A stretch of DNA of 64,000 bases, taken from NCBI GenBank assembly GCA_022478985.1, contig JAKSZP010000161.1, positions 1 through 64,000 of the forward strand, in the 5' to 3' direction. Origin of the DNA: Massospora cicadina (Eukaryota; Entomophthoromycota; Entomophthoromycetes; Entomophthorales; Entomophthoraceae). Below the pieces are notes generated by a model. It ran no database searches, was not told the DNA's origin, and saw only the letters and a program-made list of their open reading frames with translations. Of this stretch, positions 44,409 to 54,078 are shown piece by piece. Position numbers and translations under genes: made by a program. Numbering within the stretch: the stretch's first letter is position 1; every line of letters starts with the position of its first letter.

Positions 44409-46140
44409 ATGTCCTTGGATCCCCCTCTAGCTGCTCCAATGTGAGGCAGCGGTGAAACTCCCCCCGCCATTTTTTGTCTGGTAGAAAAACGCGCTTGAAC
44501 TGGCTCTCCCAGTCATACCAAACCCTGGGACAATTTGTTCCTCCCAAGGATCTCGACGCCCACCTTGCTTGTATCCAAGCGGTATCTCATTGCCCCCTGG
44601 TGCTCCCCCAGAGCAACATGCACTTCAGCCTTAGGGTCAATTATGGGAAACTGTTCCCTTACTATGACCAAGCCATTATTGAAATAGCTCAGGCGGTGAT
44701 GAATCCCGCTGGTTTTATTGATTTCCGCTCCTATAAGGTTTTGTTCAATATTGGATTCAACTGTGAGGCTGACGCCGCCACTGTAGCAACTGTGCCCCTG
44801 GTTTTCGAGGGAACCCCTCTTCCCACAATTCAGACCCAGCTCCCAGCAGATATCACTTTGGTGGTTCAGTTCTCTGGTTTGACCACCCACCTCCCCCCTG
44901 CGGTGCTCCATCAGGAGCTGATGGACAGTTTGGCAGTCTATGGCTCCAACTCCATTTACAGTTTGCAGTCCTAAATGGGGCCACACGCCTCACTGGGCCT
45001 CGGGCATATGCCATAATCAGCCCTGAATTTAGTAAAATTGACTTGTAAATTCCCCCTCACGCTGTTAATCCTTCTTCCCCTGACCATCCGTTCTGGGCCC
45101 ACGTCAAAGGCAGGCAGATGATCTGTCCATACTGTTTCAAGTTGGACCACTCAAAACGCAAGTACCCTTCCTTAGCTGCTTCCAATGGCTCTAATTTTTT
45201 GTCTTCCAGCTTCCAATCTGCTGCCCACCCCACGCCAGTTTTGGTATGGGGTAAAATCTTACCTTCCCCTCCCCCAAAGCCTGTTGCTGCAGATGCACCT
45301 GCAGCCACCAATCAGCCTCCACTAAAGTGCCACACATGATTACTCCAATCAAGCGCCAGCTTGGACCCCAGTTCACTCCCATGCTTCCTCCAATGAATCA
45401 ACTAAACCTCAAACATACGCCAATTTTCCAATTTAATTCAACCAGAACCTATTGGAGTTATTTTTGTTATTGATAAATTAGATAATCTCATTGAAAAACC
45501 ATCTCTGCAAATTGAGCGGATTTGTTAATGCAGAATGGGTTGCCAAATACTCCATCGTTTATATTCCCACATCTAAATGCTGAACCATTTTTCAGTGACC
45601 ACCAGCTTGCAGTCAAAGCAGCTGCCACGCCAGATTGTCATCCCCTCCACAAAGCTGTCGCCAAATCTATGGCGATGCTTACAGGAGGTATTCTCCCTCC
45701 TTTTATCCCCTCAACCCTCACCCCACAAAGTAAGATTACTTTATATCAATTACACAAATATGTCAATGATGCTATCCAGAACATGGTAAATGTAGCACGG
45801 AATCCTAAAGCTAAGATTACCCAAACTAATATTGCCACATTTATTAAACTACCAGACACCCAAATTAAAACTGAAAAAGCTTTAGCTTAATATATCAGCG
45901 CCATTTTTAGCTGACAATTTCCTTGAGATACCAATCATTAATGATATTGAGCCACATTCCGCTGATGCCCCCAACGCCCTTGCTCTCCACCTTGACATGT
46001 ACCTTACTCTGGTATGAAAAAGCTTATGCCAAAGATGAGCCCACTGATCCCCCCTTCCCTTCCGCCATGGTTGGATAAGCAGTTTTCCGCTGTCCCACCT
46101 GGTTGGTTTTTTTCGTTTAGTGTGTATCATTTATTTTCTC
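44409..46140 (+). pseudogene. zinc-knuckle retroposon protein (copy 2)
   Basis: It starts at ATG 44409 (MSLDPPLAAPM, then a stop), matched by MSLAPPPATPVW in copy 3. The N-terminus is proline-rich. The next segment, best seen at 44630-44970, reads LRVNYGKLFPYYDQAIIEI, GFIDFRSYKVLFNIGF, PADITLVVQFSGLTTHLPP, HQELMDSLAVYG. Its alternation of strands and helices resembles an RRM-like fold (inference). The zinc knuckle at 45124-45165 reads C-PY-C-FKLD-H-SKRK-Y, with the last Cys lost. Then an Ala/Pro-rich linker, SDHQLAVKAAATPDCHPLHKAV (about 45594-45660), YVNDAIQNMVNVARN, and PHSADAPNALALHL near 45953-45995. Likely an RNA-binding, Gag/ORF1-like protein. Confidence 0.7.
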
Positions 46141-46221
46141 ATTTTGGGTGTTTTTTAATTGACCAGTTACGTTAGTTTTTAGTTTTTTTTAGTATCAGTA
46201 ATGTCCATCCCCTGGTCAGCT

Positions 46222-46235
46222 TACTTCAAATAAAT
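46222..46235 (+). terminator. polyadenylation-type 3' end of copy 2
   Basis: TACTTCAAATAAAT at the end of the insert contains AATAAA. The same position in copy 3 also has AATAAA and in copy 1 AGTAAA. Confidence 0.5.
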
Positions 46236-46236
46236 C

Positions 46237-46900
46237 AAAAATTGTGCATCTCTAGGGTTTCAGTTTAAGGGTGCTGATCACAGTTGATCAAATACACGGT
46301 GTAAGTGGTTTTATGGGAGCTAGAAGTTTGTTAAACGTCGTTAGTATCATCTAGATACATAGTACACAAGACATTTTCAGGTAAGCTAGATTGCCATCCA
46401 TGGCTCTCTGGAATGTAGCAAGGGCGTTGAACAGCCCCTGCGGCATTTGAGTTGGGTTTAACAGGCTCTTTTTAGCGACGAGGGTGCACTTCTCTCAGTC
46501 CTGAATAAGGTATATTTTCCAGTATCTGCTAGCTAGATCCATGGAGGAGAATATTTTGAGCCAGCTAGCATCCAAAGGGAATTGTCAATCTTAGCTAAAG
46601 GATAGCTGTCCTTTCAGATGGTTAATTAAATTTTTTATAATCATTGCCACGAGATGGGTCCCACCTTTCTTATCACCAACAGCAGAGGCGAAGCCCAAGG
46701 GCATTGGAAAGGTTTTAATATACTAATCTCCAAAGGTTGTTCTAATTTGACAGTTGCTTGGGCTTCTTCCACTTTAGATTTTTGATAAGGCTTAGTCCAT
46801 ATCAGTAAAGCATCTCCTGTATATATCCAATGGGTTACTTCAGTCATTTTCCAAAAATGTATGGCCCATAAGAAAAGATATCAGAATACTCATCAAAGAG
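46237..46900 (-). pseudogene. F reverse transcriptase, N-terminal part
   Basis: 46641-46847 encodes the RT leader (WTKPYQKSKVEEAQATVKL, SILKPFQCPWASPLLLV), matching E. The palm follows with ALATFQRAMDG (about 46390-46425). The active site YLDD is at 46346-46357, intact. The copy 2 insert lies about 100 bp after this motif. Confidence 0.8.
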
Positions 46901-48000
46901 TTGCTCAGCGGCCTTTTATTAATCTTGGTGAGATATAAGCTAATATTATGTCTGATGGTGGCTATAGTAGGAGTATCCTCTAGTTTAAAATCTTGTGAGA
47001 ATATTAAAATTTATGTACTTTGGGTATTTAATCAACAGGTAACAGGCGAACATAAGTTATAGGGTCCTTTTTCCCTGGGATGCTAATGGCCAAAGTCAGG
47101 TTACTGATATAATAGAAATAAACCCATAATATTAAGTATCTAGAATTCCTGGTCAGTGAAATATCTCTTTGATAAATGAATTATCTACCCCACAATCTTC
47201 TAGTATATGGCCAGATGATTATGTACTTGGATACAGGCATATAATATATCTTGCACCTGAGCTGGGACTACAACTTGATATGGATTATACAATGAAATTC
47301 CTTCCTGGGTTACAGCAGATTAAGGAAGGTATTTTTACTTGAGGTCCAACTATATAATACTCGATTTGGTATGATGTTGGGACATCTTAAATAAGGAAGA
47401 TTCTTTTATGGGACTTTTCCTCTTTAATTACAAGCGTTTGGAAGATAAGTGATGCCTGATGCGTGATTATAGATAAATAGGATTCAGACAGGTTACGATC
47501 CCAGGGTACTCACGCAGAAATTTCGTCCTGAATTATAAGTTATAACTCTGGTTCTCAAGAACTACAACTGAGGCCGTTAGAGGAAGCTTTCCAATAAATA
47601 GGGTAAGGCCAAAAATTCACAAAGAGACCTAACTAAATGGGAGCCCACCGTTCTTTACTTGATACTATATTGGAGGTCAGTTGATTCTTTAATTTGACTT
47701 ACTAGTTTAAAAGATATAACATTAACTAGGGGATCTGGTGTCAAAAATGGCTTGAACCTTAAGTTTGCAAACTCAAACTTCCACCTTAGTAACTGAGTCC
47801 CCAAACTGAGGTTATATGGTAAAGAATTAATTGAGGGGATACAGAGGGATCAAAAATAATCTGAATTATTGTAATTATTTTCATTAGACACATAAACTGT
47901 TTTATTAGAAGAAGAGGCAACAGAAATGTTGGCCCAAGAAGTAGATGGTTGAGGTGTAGGGTGGTTGTCAACATTAAAAACCTCTCCCTTCATGTTACAT
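46900..48000 (-). pseudogene. F protease region, decayed
   Basis: By position between RT and the gag zinc knuckle this should be protease, and sequence similarity to E at 35640-36400 is faint. I could not place the catalytic DTG. 47720-47760 has a possible PFLTPDPLVNVISFKL run that precedes it. Confidence 0.4.
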
Positions 48001-50074
48001 GGATTTCCCCTCAATAGCAATTCTCTTGTAACATTCTTCAGCGTTATTCCAGAAACTATTATAGCAAATGCATTGAGTATTTTTCTTATTAGGTCTTTTT
48101 TCTCAAGAACGTTGTCTTGAGGTGTTGATTAGGAGAAAAGATGGGCTTATAGCTTTTGAAGTAAACTAGTGGGGATTTGGCAAGAACCTTTTTAATGTCC
48201 AGGATGCTAGAGATTATTTCTTTATAGCGCAAATATGTAAATTCAAGTCAGGGAAAGATGCCAAAGTGGAAATGACAGCGGTAATGGCATCATATAGAGT
48301 AATAAAGTCACAGGAAACCAGGGCTTGTGACTTATAGTAAAATTGATTGACAAACTCAGTTGTTGATTCCACATGCTTGATGCAAATTCCCATGAAGGCC
48401 TGCTTTTGCTAGAAAAGGGTCTGATTACTTGTAAATTCTTTTATCAGGGCGTTCTTAACTAATTTCCAAGGTTGACTATTCTTCAGGTGAGGGATCACTA
48501 TTTATTGGGCAATTTTAACCCAAGCAGGTGGTTAGATGCTTAAATTTTTTGTCAATTAGTAGCTTCTTCTATGGCACTTTCATAGATTTTTAGGAATGAA
48601 GTGATTTTTTCTTCACCAGGAATGTACTTTTCCTTAAGCGTAGGCTTACAATAATTAGAAACTGGTGTAGATAAAACGTTAATCCTAGTTGGTGCAAAAG
48701 GAGCTGAAAATAAGGACTTGTTATTATTATAATCAGAGGGTTGCATACGATCAAGATGAGCTATAAAATCATTGACGTCATTCTGTATATCTGTATACTT
48801 TGTCATTACTGTGGTAACGGTGGCTTTTGGGTAAGCTGCTCTTTGGACCTTGAAATTCTAGCTTCTGGGCTTCCATGGAGGTCTTAATGGAACTTTCTCT
48901 GCCTTAATGGCTTTTACTTGGCTGGTAAGTTTATTGAGCCAGTCATTGATGTGGGCTAATTGAACGCTATTTAAGTGAGAGAAACTAATGACATTTATGA
49001 GCCCATCTGGTAAGGATTCCATGGCATAGTTGGGGTCAAGAGATAGACCTCTCAAGGTCTACACCACAGCCATGAGAAGTATCTTCACCTTGGGACTTAA
49101 TTTGGTTGACCTGATTTTAAGGTTTATTCAGTTGTAATTGAAAAGCATAATCCTTAGGTTCTGCTACAGTAGGTCCAGGGGGCCCTGTTAATCCCAGGGT
49201 CCCTATAGATCCACAATCACCTTTAGGCCAAAGGATCCCAGAGGGTTCCCATAGTCCAGGAGGGTCTTGATAGCCAGGGGGCCCTTCAGGGCTAAAGAGC
49301 CTTGTTCAACAGTACAGGCTTTCAGTAAAGCTTCCTTTAATCATGTGAAATATTGTCCCACTATTTCTTAAAGCTGAAGTTATGATCCAAGAGTGTACCA
49401 ACAGTCTCCTGACTTTAAGATAAGCTTCAGATGCGGCCACATCAACTTGAGTTGTGAGTTAATTCTGTAAAAATGCAAAGTCTCCTTTATCCAACAAAGT
49501 CATCTGACTTCATACTTTGTTAATTCAGTGTCAGCTTTTAAAAATAGCGTTTTGTTTTTCTTGTATGAAAGAGGAGGAAGATTTATAAATCCACAGAAGC
49601 TGAGTGAAGCGATCAAATCAGGTCTAATACTTGCAGTTCTTCTTGGTGAATTACTGAAAACTTGCATAATATATTAGATGGAATGATGGACGAAGTTGTG
49701 AAGGTACTTATCTGTTCTAGTTCCTACTTCAGTGACAGGCAAACTAAATACAAGTAAGGTTCTCTAATATTATAGGAAACGGTTGATGCTATGACCTGGC
49801 TGGAATGCCCTTCGGGCACAAAAAACTACTGATCATTTGTTGTATGATCATGCTAAGGTTGAAGATTCTTAACTGATGTTTGCTTTGGTCTACAAGAGGC
49901 ACTTCACCTCTGTACTCAGCCCTGAGTTCAAGAGTAGCTGGAACATGAGTGCCTACTTCAAAGTGATCATTGCTGATCCAACGATTAATGTTTAAACCCC
50001 ATTAACATGGAAGGTTTCTTGGCTAGGATTTTCATCTTCTTCTATGTCCTCACTCTTTAACAGCAACTTAGAAG
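48000..50074 (-). pseudogene. F gag with collagen-like part
   Basis: It has the same plan as E's Gag. Right to left: a decayed N-terminal region (49450-50074), collagen-like repeats (49158-49300), then a helical segment NSVQLAHINDWLNKLTSQV (48858-49055). A coiled coil follows and the capsid start KPTLKEKYIPGEEKITSFL (48552-48640), closely matching E's KPVFKYKYSLGEGSIISFL. Capsid runs to about 48200. A degenerate zinc knuckle lies at about 48020-48075, where one Cys and the His are disturbed. Many stops. Confidence 0.75.
49158..49300 (-). repeat. collagen-like Gly-X-Y coding repeat in F
   Basis: About 13 triplets in one frame, Gly in ten (GPPGYQD, EPSG, KGDCGSIG, GLTGPPGPT); the exceptions are Asp, Glu and Trp, each one base from a Gly codon. 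A preceding EQGSLALKG-type run in the neighbouring frame suggests the repeat once began earlier, before a frameshift. It sits at the same place in Gag as in E. Confidence 0.8.
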
Positions 50075-50075
50075 A

Positions 50076-50093
50076 ACCTGGCATGGAGCACCA
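50076..50093 (-). promoter_or_regulatory. F primer-binding site
   Basis: TGGTGCTCCATGCCAGGT on the minus strand, 1 bp after the 5' LTR. It shares the first eight bases with the sites of C, E and J but differs after that, so the primer may be another tRNA. Confidence 0.65.
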
Positions 50094-50094
50094 G

Positions 50095-50621
50095 TTTCCT
50101 ATAGCACTGTAGATAGCAAGTCCAGATGAAGGGACAGCTTTTCTGTTTTTCGCAGAGTCAAATGTGTTTATTTTTAATAAAGTACAACTGGGGGCCAGAA
50201 CCACTGGGATGACCAAGGCTTATTGAATAACCTCAATAAAGTTCTAAAAACAGGAAGATTACAAAAAGTTATATAAGCAGAAATGACAGACCATTTATTT
50301 GAATCTTGATATTTATAGGGTAATAGGGTTTAGTGCACATGGGATGTTTTGTAGTGGACTGATGATTGGGATCTTCTTGTACTTTAGGAAAAGGTGCTTG
50401 GCAAGACGTCTTCCTTTGTTACATGATAGTCTTCTGAAGTTGATAGAGAGGTTTATTTGTAGCTTTGGCTATGGCATATGGATATACTCTTCTTCCATTG
50501 GATGAAAAATGGTCAGTTGCCTTTGTTAACATGTAGGTAGGAATCAAATTATCTGTAGTTAGATGAGATATGGGTTTGAAATATGTAAAAAATATCTTCA
50601 TCCACAGTGCTAATTTTGATA
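50095..50621 (-). repeat. F 5' LTR
   Basis: About 527 bp, partner of 41859-42383. Confidence 0.8.
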
Positions 50622-52167
50622 AGAAAAACCCATTCAGACAGTCAAATACTAAAATGATTGGCAGTATTTCTTATAAGCCAATGGTTGCTTCAACTTTGGC
50701 CTCCTTGAAGTTTTCCACTAATACCATCTCAGGGATGAAAGCTTTTTTATGTTTTAAAAGATCCAAAGGATTCTAGTTCAGGAAACTTTACGGGATGAAG
50801 GCCTTGGTTACTGCCCCCACTGCATTAGGAATTTGCGAATCTATGGTAAAAGGATTTTCAGCCTTAAGGGGGAAAGCTGAGAAGCATGAAAACATTATGC
50901 TACTTCCAATGAGGAAGGTATTGTCATATGTAAATCCATATTTCCAAGGTCTCTTTTCACCATAAGGGACCCAAACGTTTGCTTGCAAATTTGTTAAAGA
51001 GATTTTCATTTTATATTGATCATATATAGAATGACGATGAGCATTCCATGAACTCATGGGCTGGAAGCTGTTTGCATTCCACAAACTTCTGGTAGTCATT
51101 ATTGGCCTTTAATAACGTTTGTAAATGTAGTTCTGAGTATCTCAGATTTTCAGCAGGCATGACTCATCTGCAGGCTCTTCTGAGAAAAAGAGAAGGCCAT
51201 TTTGAAAGGGGAATCATACTAAGTAGTTTGTATGTGGAGAATATAGTAAAAGAGTAAGTTGCATTATTGCATGCAAACTGTGTCAAAGGGAGATCAGCGC
51301 CCAAGGATCCTAAGTTGAAAAGGAATAGCAGAAAAAATACTGCTCCTTTATCTGTTTGAAACTTTTTTTGTCTACCCATCATACTGAAAATGATAAGTAT
51401 AGAACAGCATGTCTCTAACTTATTTATGGATAATATAGCTTTCCAGAATTGGGATGTGAATTAAGGACCCTGATCACACACCACTTCCAATGGTATGCCA
51501 AATATAGCAAAGAAGTGGTTAATGAACAGGCAGGCAATCTCTTATGAGGAAATTTCCAAATTACAGTTAATAATAATGAATACTTGATAGCCAATACACC
51601 AAAATTTTTATTGCGTCTAACCCATTAGAAGGAGTAAGTTACACAATGAAGTCAACAGATATGGAAGTTCAAGGAACTTCTGCCTATTCTAGTGGGTTTA
51701 GCAGACTTTACTTCCCTGATCTGTCTGATTTTCCACAGGCACAAATAACATGAAACGCTATCCATGCTGACATATCTTTAAAGATATAAGGCCAATTTAG
51801 ATACCTTTAACGTGAGACTAAATTTTTTTTTCTCAGATGACCTACTAATAAGGATTGGTGTTCTCTAATAAGTTTGTAACAAATCAGGGGAGTACCCAAA
51901 CTCTTTTTCTAGAACTATTTCATTCTTTATATTATATGTGGGGTTTTTTTGTTAAGCGATATTGCTAGAAGATCAGTTAATTTTAGTACTTATAAGTAAT
52001 TTATTTGAGCAGCCACCATATGTGAAACTAATGATACATCCAGATCCCAGTATGCAACTTAGATTATGATAGAGGCAATATCTAGGATTTAAGAGGGTGG
52101 TATGGCCACATTAAATCCTTTAACTCCTCATTGGTTGGTATTAACGATGGGTTTTACTAAACATATC
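50622..52167 (-). pseudogene. I integrase and chromodomain start
   Basis: The core is readable as a first-Asp SVDFIV-like segment near 51630-51650, PLEVVCDQGP with the second Asp (about 51465-51500), and LPLTQFACNNATYSFT (51240-51300), the usual block after the Glu. A GPF-type module lies near 50930-51000 (KRLGPLW), and the chromodomain start VLVENFKEAKVEATIG lies near 50690-50750. The zinc region extends toward 52000. The element is heavily decayed. Confidence 0.6.
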
Positions 52168-52179
52168 AGGAATAACATT
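52168..52179 (+). repeat. target duplication, left (copy 3)
   Basis: AGGAATAACATT, identical to 54067-54078. Confidence 0.88.
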
Positions 52180-54066
52180 CAATTTATTTGAGGTACGCTG
52201 ACCAGGGGACAGACAGTACCGAATCACAACACTCAAAATGACAAAACAAAACTACTAACCAGGTGGGAAGCAGAAACCGCTAACCCACCAAAGCAGAGGG
52301 TGAAAGGTTGGGGGTTGGTTTTCAAAAAGACCCGCCTCATTCAAGGGATGTTGGTTATAGTACTGGATCAGAGAAGAGAGCCAGGGAGTTGGGGCATCCG
52401 CATAGTGGGGGTGGAGGTCAGTGTAGTAGGAGTTTTCCTCTTCTGCATCAAGATAATGACGGGAAAGTGTTTCAAATAAAAGCTGCAAGGAGAACTTTAG
52501 CTTCTTTGCGGGCTTCAGGAAGTTGGGTGAAAAGGGAGATAGTATGGTGGGTGATTTTGGCTGAGGGGTTGAATGAAGCAAGCGTTGTGACATTCATAAC
52601 AGCAACTTCAGCATCATTGAATAGTTTTTAGATGTCACTGCAGGGAGATTCAGGGAAGTCGGGGGGAAGAAGAGGGTGGGCAGGCCATGCTGGAGCTGAG
52701 CCGCTGACTGGGCCACCGCGGTGCATAGTTTTGGGCACTGAGGAGAGGCCGCCGCAGCTAAGGCGAGCTGGTGGTCACTTTGGAAGGGGGATGTATTGGG
52801 CAGAGGAGCAAAATGGCGAGTGGTAGGGGTTTCATCAAAGCTGGGAAGGAAAAATTCTTCCTGACCATAATCGCCTTGGCAGAGAGGTTGACCTGTATGC
52901 TTACTAATGAGGATAGTATCTGATTTGTCAGTCTCAGCCAATAGATCCCATGTATTTTGGTTCACTGGAATAGTGGCGTTCAAATTCAGGTGGGTGGGAT
53001 TGGGCAAATGGGCAGCTGCTTGGGTGCCAATGGAGGTCCAAGCATTGCTCTGATTGGCTGGGTTAGATTTAGGTGGGAGAGTGAGGCTGGAGGTTTTGGG
53101 GGGGGCTGATTTTCATGTGGACCCATTGAACAAGACTGGAGGGTGGGAGGGGGCAGCAAAGCGCCCCATACTGAACCTCCAGAGGGGGGCTCAGAAGCCG
53201 CAGCAGCGGGCTTGGTCTGAGGGCACACTTTTTTTGCATGGTCAAGGCCAAAGCAGAGGGAACAAATCTGCCTACCATTATCGACCCAAGCCCAAAAAAA
53301 TGATCAGGCGCTGAAGCCACACTAGCGCGGGGTGGGATTTGTTGGGCTATGGTAGGGTGGTGTGGTATGATGGTGGCTGTTGCCTGAGGAGCAGCAAGGC
53401 GCTCCACACCAGATGGAATGGCAAAGATGAGGTTGGGCTGAGTGCCATAAGCCATGAGCCCCGCGACCAACTGGTCATACAAAACCTGGGGTGGAAGGTG
53501 GGAGGGGAGATTTGCAAAGGATACCACCAGCGTGGTGTCTGAAGGGAGGCGAGTACAGGTTGTGGGAATGGGGTTTTTTTTATAAATTAGAGGAGTTTGT
53601 GCTGCCGCTTCAGCATCCTCCTCAGATTGGAACCCAACGTCAAAGTAGCCCTTAAAAGGGCGGAAGTCTATAAAGCCAGCTGGTGCAAAGCCGCAGTGGC
53701 TAGCTCAATAATTGCTTTATTGGCATATGGGAACAAACGCCCATAGTCCACTCTGAGGCAATAGCGAATGGCGGAGCGAGGGAGGGCGAGAGGATGGGGG
53801 CGAGAAGGGTGGACGCGCGCCAGGTGGAGCGCTAAGTCCCGTGGGGGACAAAATGGTTGGAAGCAGTGGGCGGGCTGTTTGAGCCCATCTGAACGCGCTT
53901 GCCCGCGGTGCAGAAAACGCTAGGTGGGGGTGCACTGCTGCCCCACACTGGGGTGGCAGGCGGCGGAGCCAAGGACATCAAAGAATAGATTTGGGCAGAT
54001 GAATGTGGATAAATAAAACTTTAGATTTAAAATCGCTCAAAAGTGACTTCAAGCGGTAAAAAATTA
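52180..54066 (-). mobile_element. zinc-knuckle retroposon, copy 3 (full length)
   Basis: 1887 bp between perfect 12-bp direct repeats AGGAATAACATT. It is collinear with copy 2, including an 88-bp leader before the ATG and the AATAAA-bearing 3' end. It is distinctly GC-richer than its surroundings, especially in the N-terminal part (53720-53980). It lies in element I between RNase H and integrase. The perfect duplication suggests it is the youngest of the three copies. No LTR, RT or long poly(A). Confidence 0.88.
52255..53978 (-). pseudogene. zinc-knuckle retroposon protein (copy 3)
   Basis: It starts at ATG 53978 (MSLAPPPATPVW). A Pro/Ser-rich N-terminus leads to LRVDYGRLFPYANKAIIEL (about 53700-53760). 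The RRM-like part has GFIDFRPFKGYFDVGFQSEE, SDTTLVVSFANLPSHLPPQV and YDQLVAGLMAYGTQPN. The zinc knuckle is complete at 53223-53264 (C-SL-C-FGLD-H-AKKV-C), preceded by FWAWVDNGRQ. The C-terminal half has NLNATIPVNQNTWDLLAE (52594-53007 frame), SDHQLALAAAASPQCPKLCTA, and PHYADAPTPWLSSLI (52255-52593 frame), ending PPG near the 3' UTR. Frames change three or four times. Function is inferred as nucleic-acid binding. Confidence 0.75.
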
Positions 54067-54078
54067 GGAATAACATTT
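54067..54078 (+). repeat. target duplication, right (copy 3)
   Basis: AGGAATAACATT, partner of 52168-52179. Confidence 0.88.

Larger units (their letters stand above)
44320..46236 (+). mobile_element. zinc-knuckle retroposon, copy 2 (full length)
   Basis: 1.92 kb inserted in the RT of F. It is collinear over its whole length with copy 3 (52180-54066). Both have about 88-89 bp before a shared ATG-TCC-TTG-G start, one long reading frame, and the same 3' end CCCCTGGTCAGC(T/G)TAC, then AAATAAAT. It has no reverse transcriptase or endonuclease, no LTR and no inverted repeats. The degenerate target duplication is about 14 bp. The structure fits a non-LTR element that keeps only an ORF1-like gene, or a family of retrocopies of one mRNA. 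Confidence 0.8.
41859..50621 (-). mobile_element. F: Ty3/gypsy element related to E, with insert
   Basis: F is flanked by homologous LTRs of about 525 bp (41859-42383 and 50095-50621). Order on the minus strand: LTR, primer site, gag with collagen-like part, protease, RT, RNase H, integrase, LTR, as in E. Without the 1.9-kb insert (44320-46236) it is about 6.85 kb. No clean target duplication was found. Decay is stronger than in E. It interrupts the chromodomain of I. Confidence 0.8.

Noticed and set aside
44513..44986. 157-codon frame on the minus strand
   Set aside because: It is the antisense shadow of the zinc-knuckle retroposon gene, whose plus-strand blocks match copy 3.
52308..53314. 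Several glycine-rich plus frames, one looking collagen-like
   Set aside because: They are antisense to the proline-rich retroposon protein of copy 3; the true collagen-like repeats are at 37683-37802 and 49158-49300.
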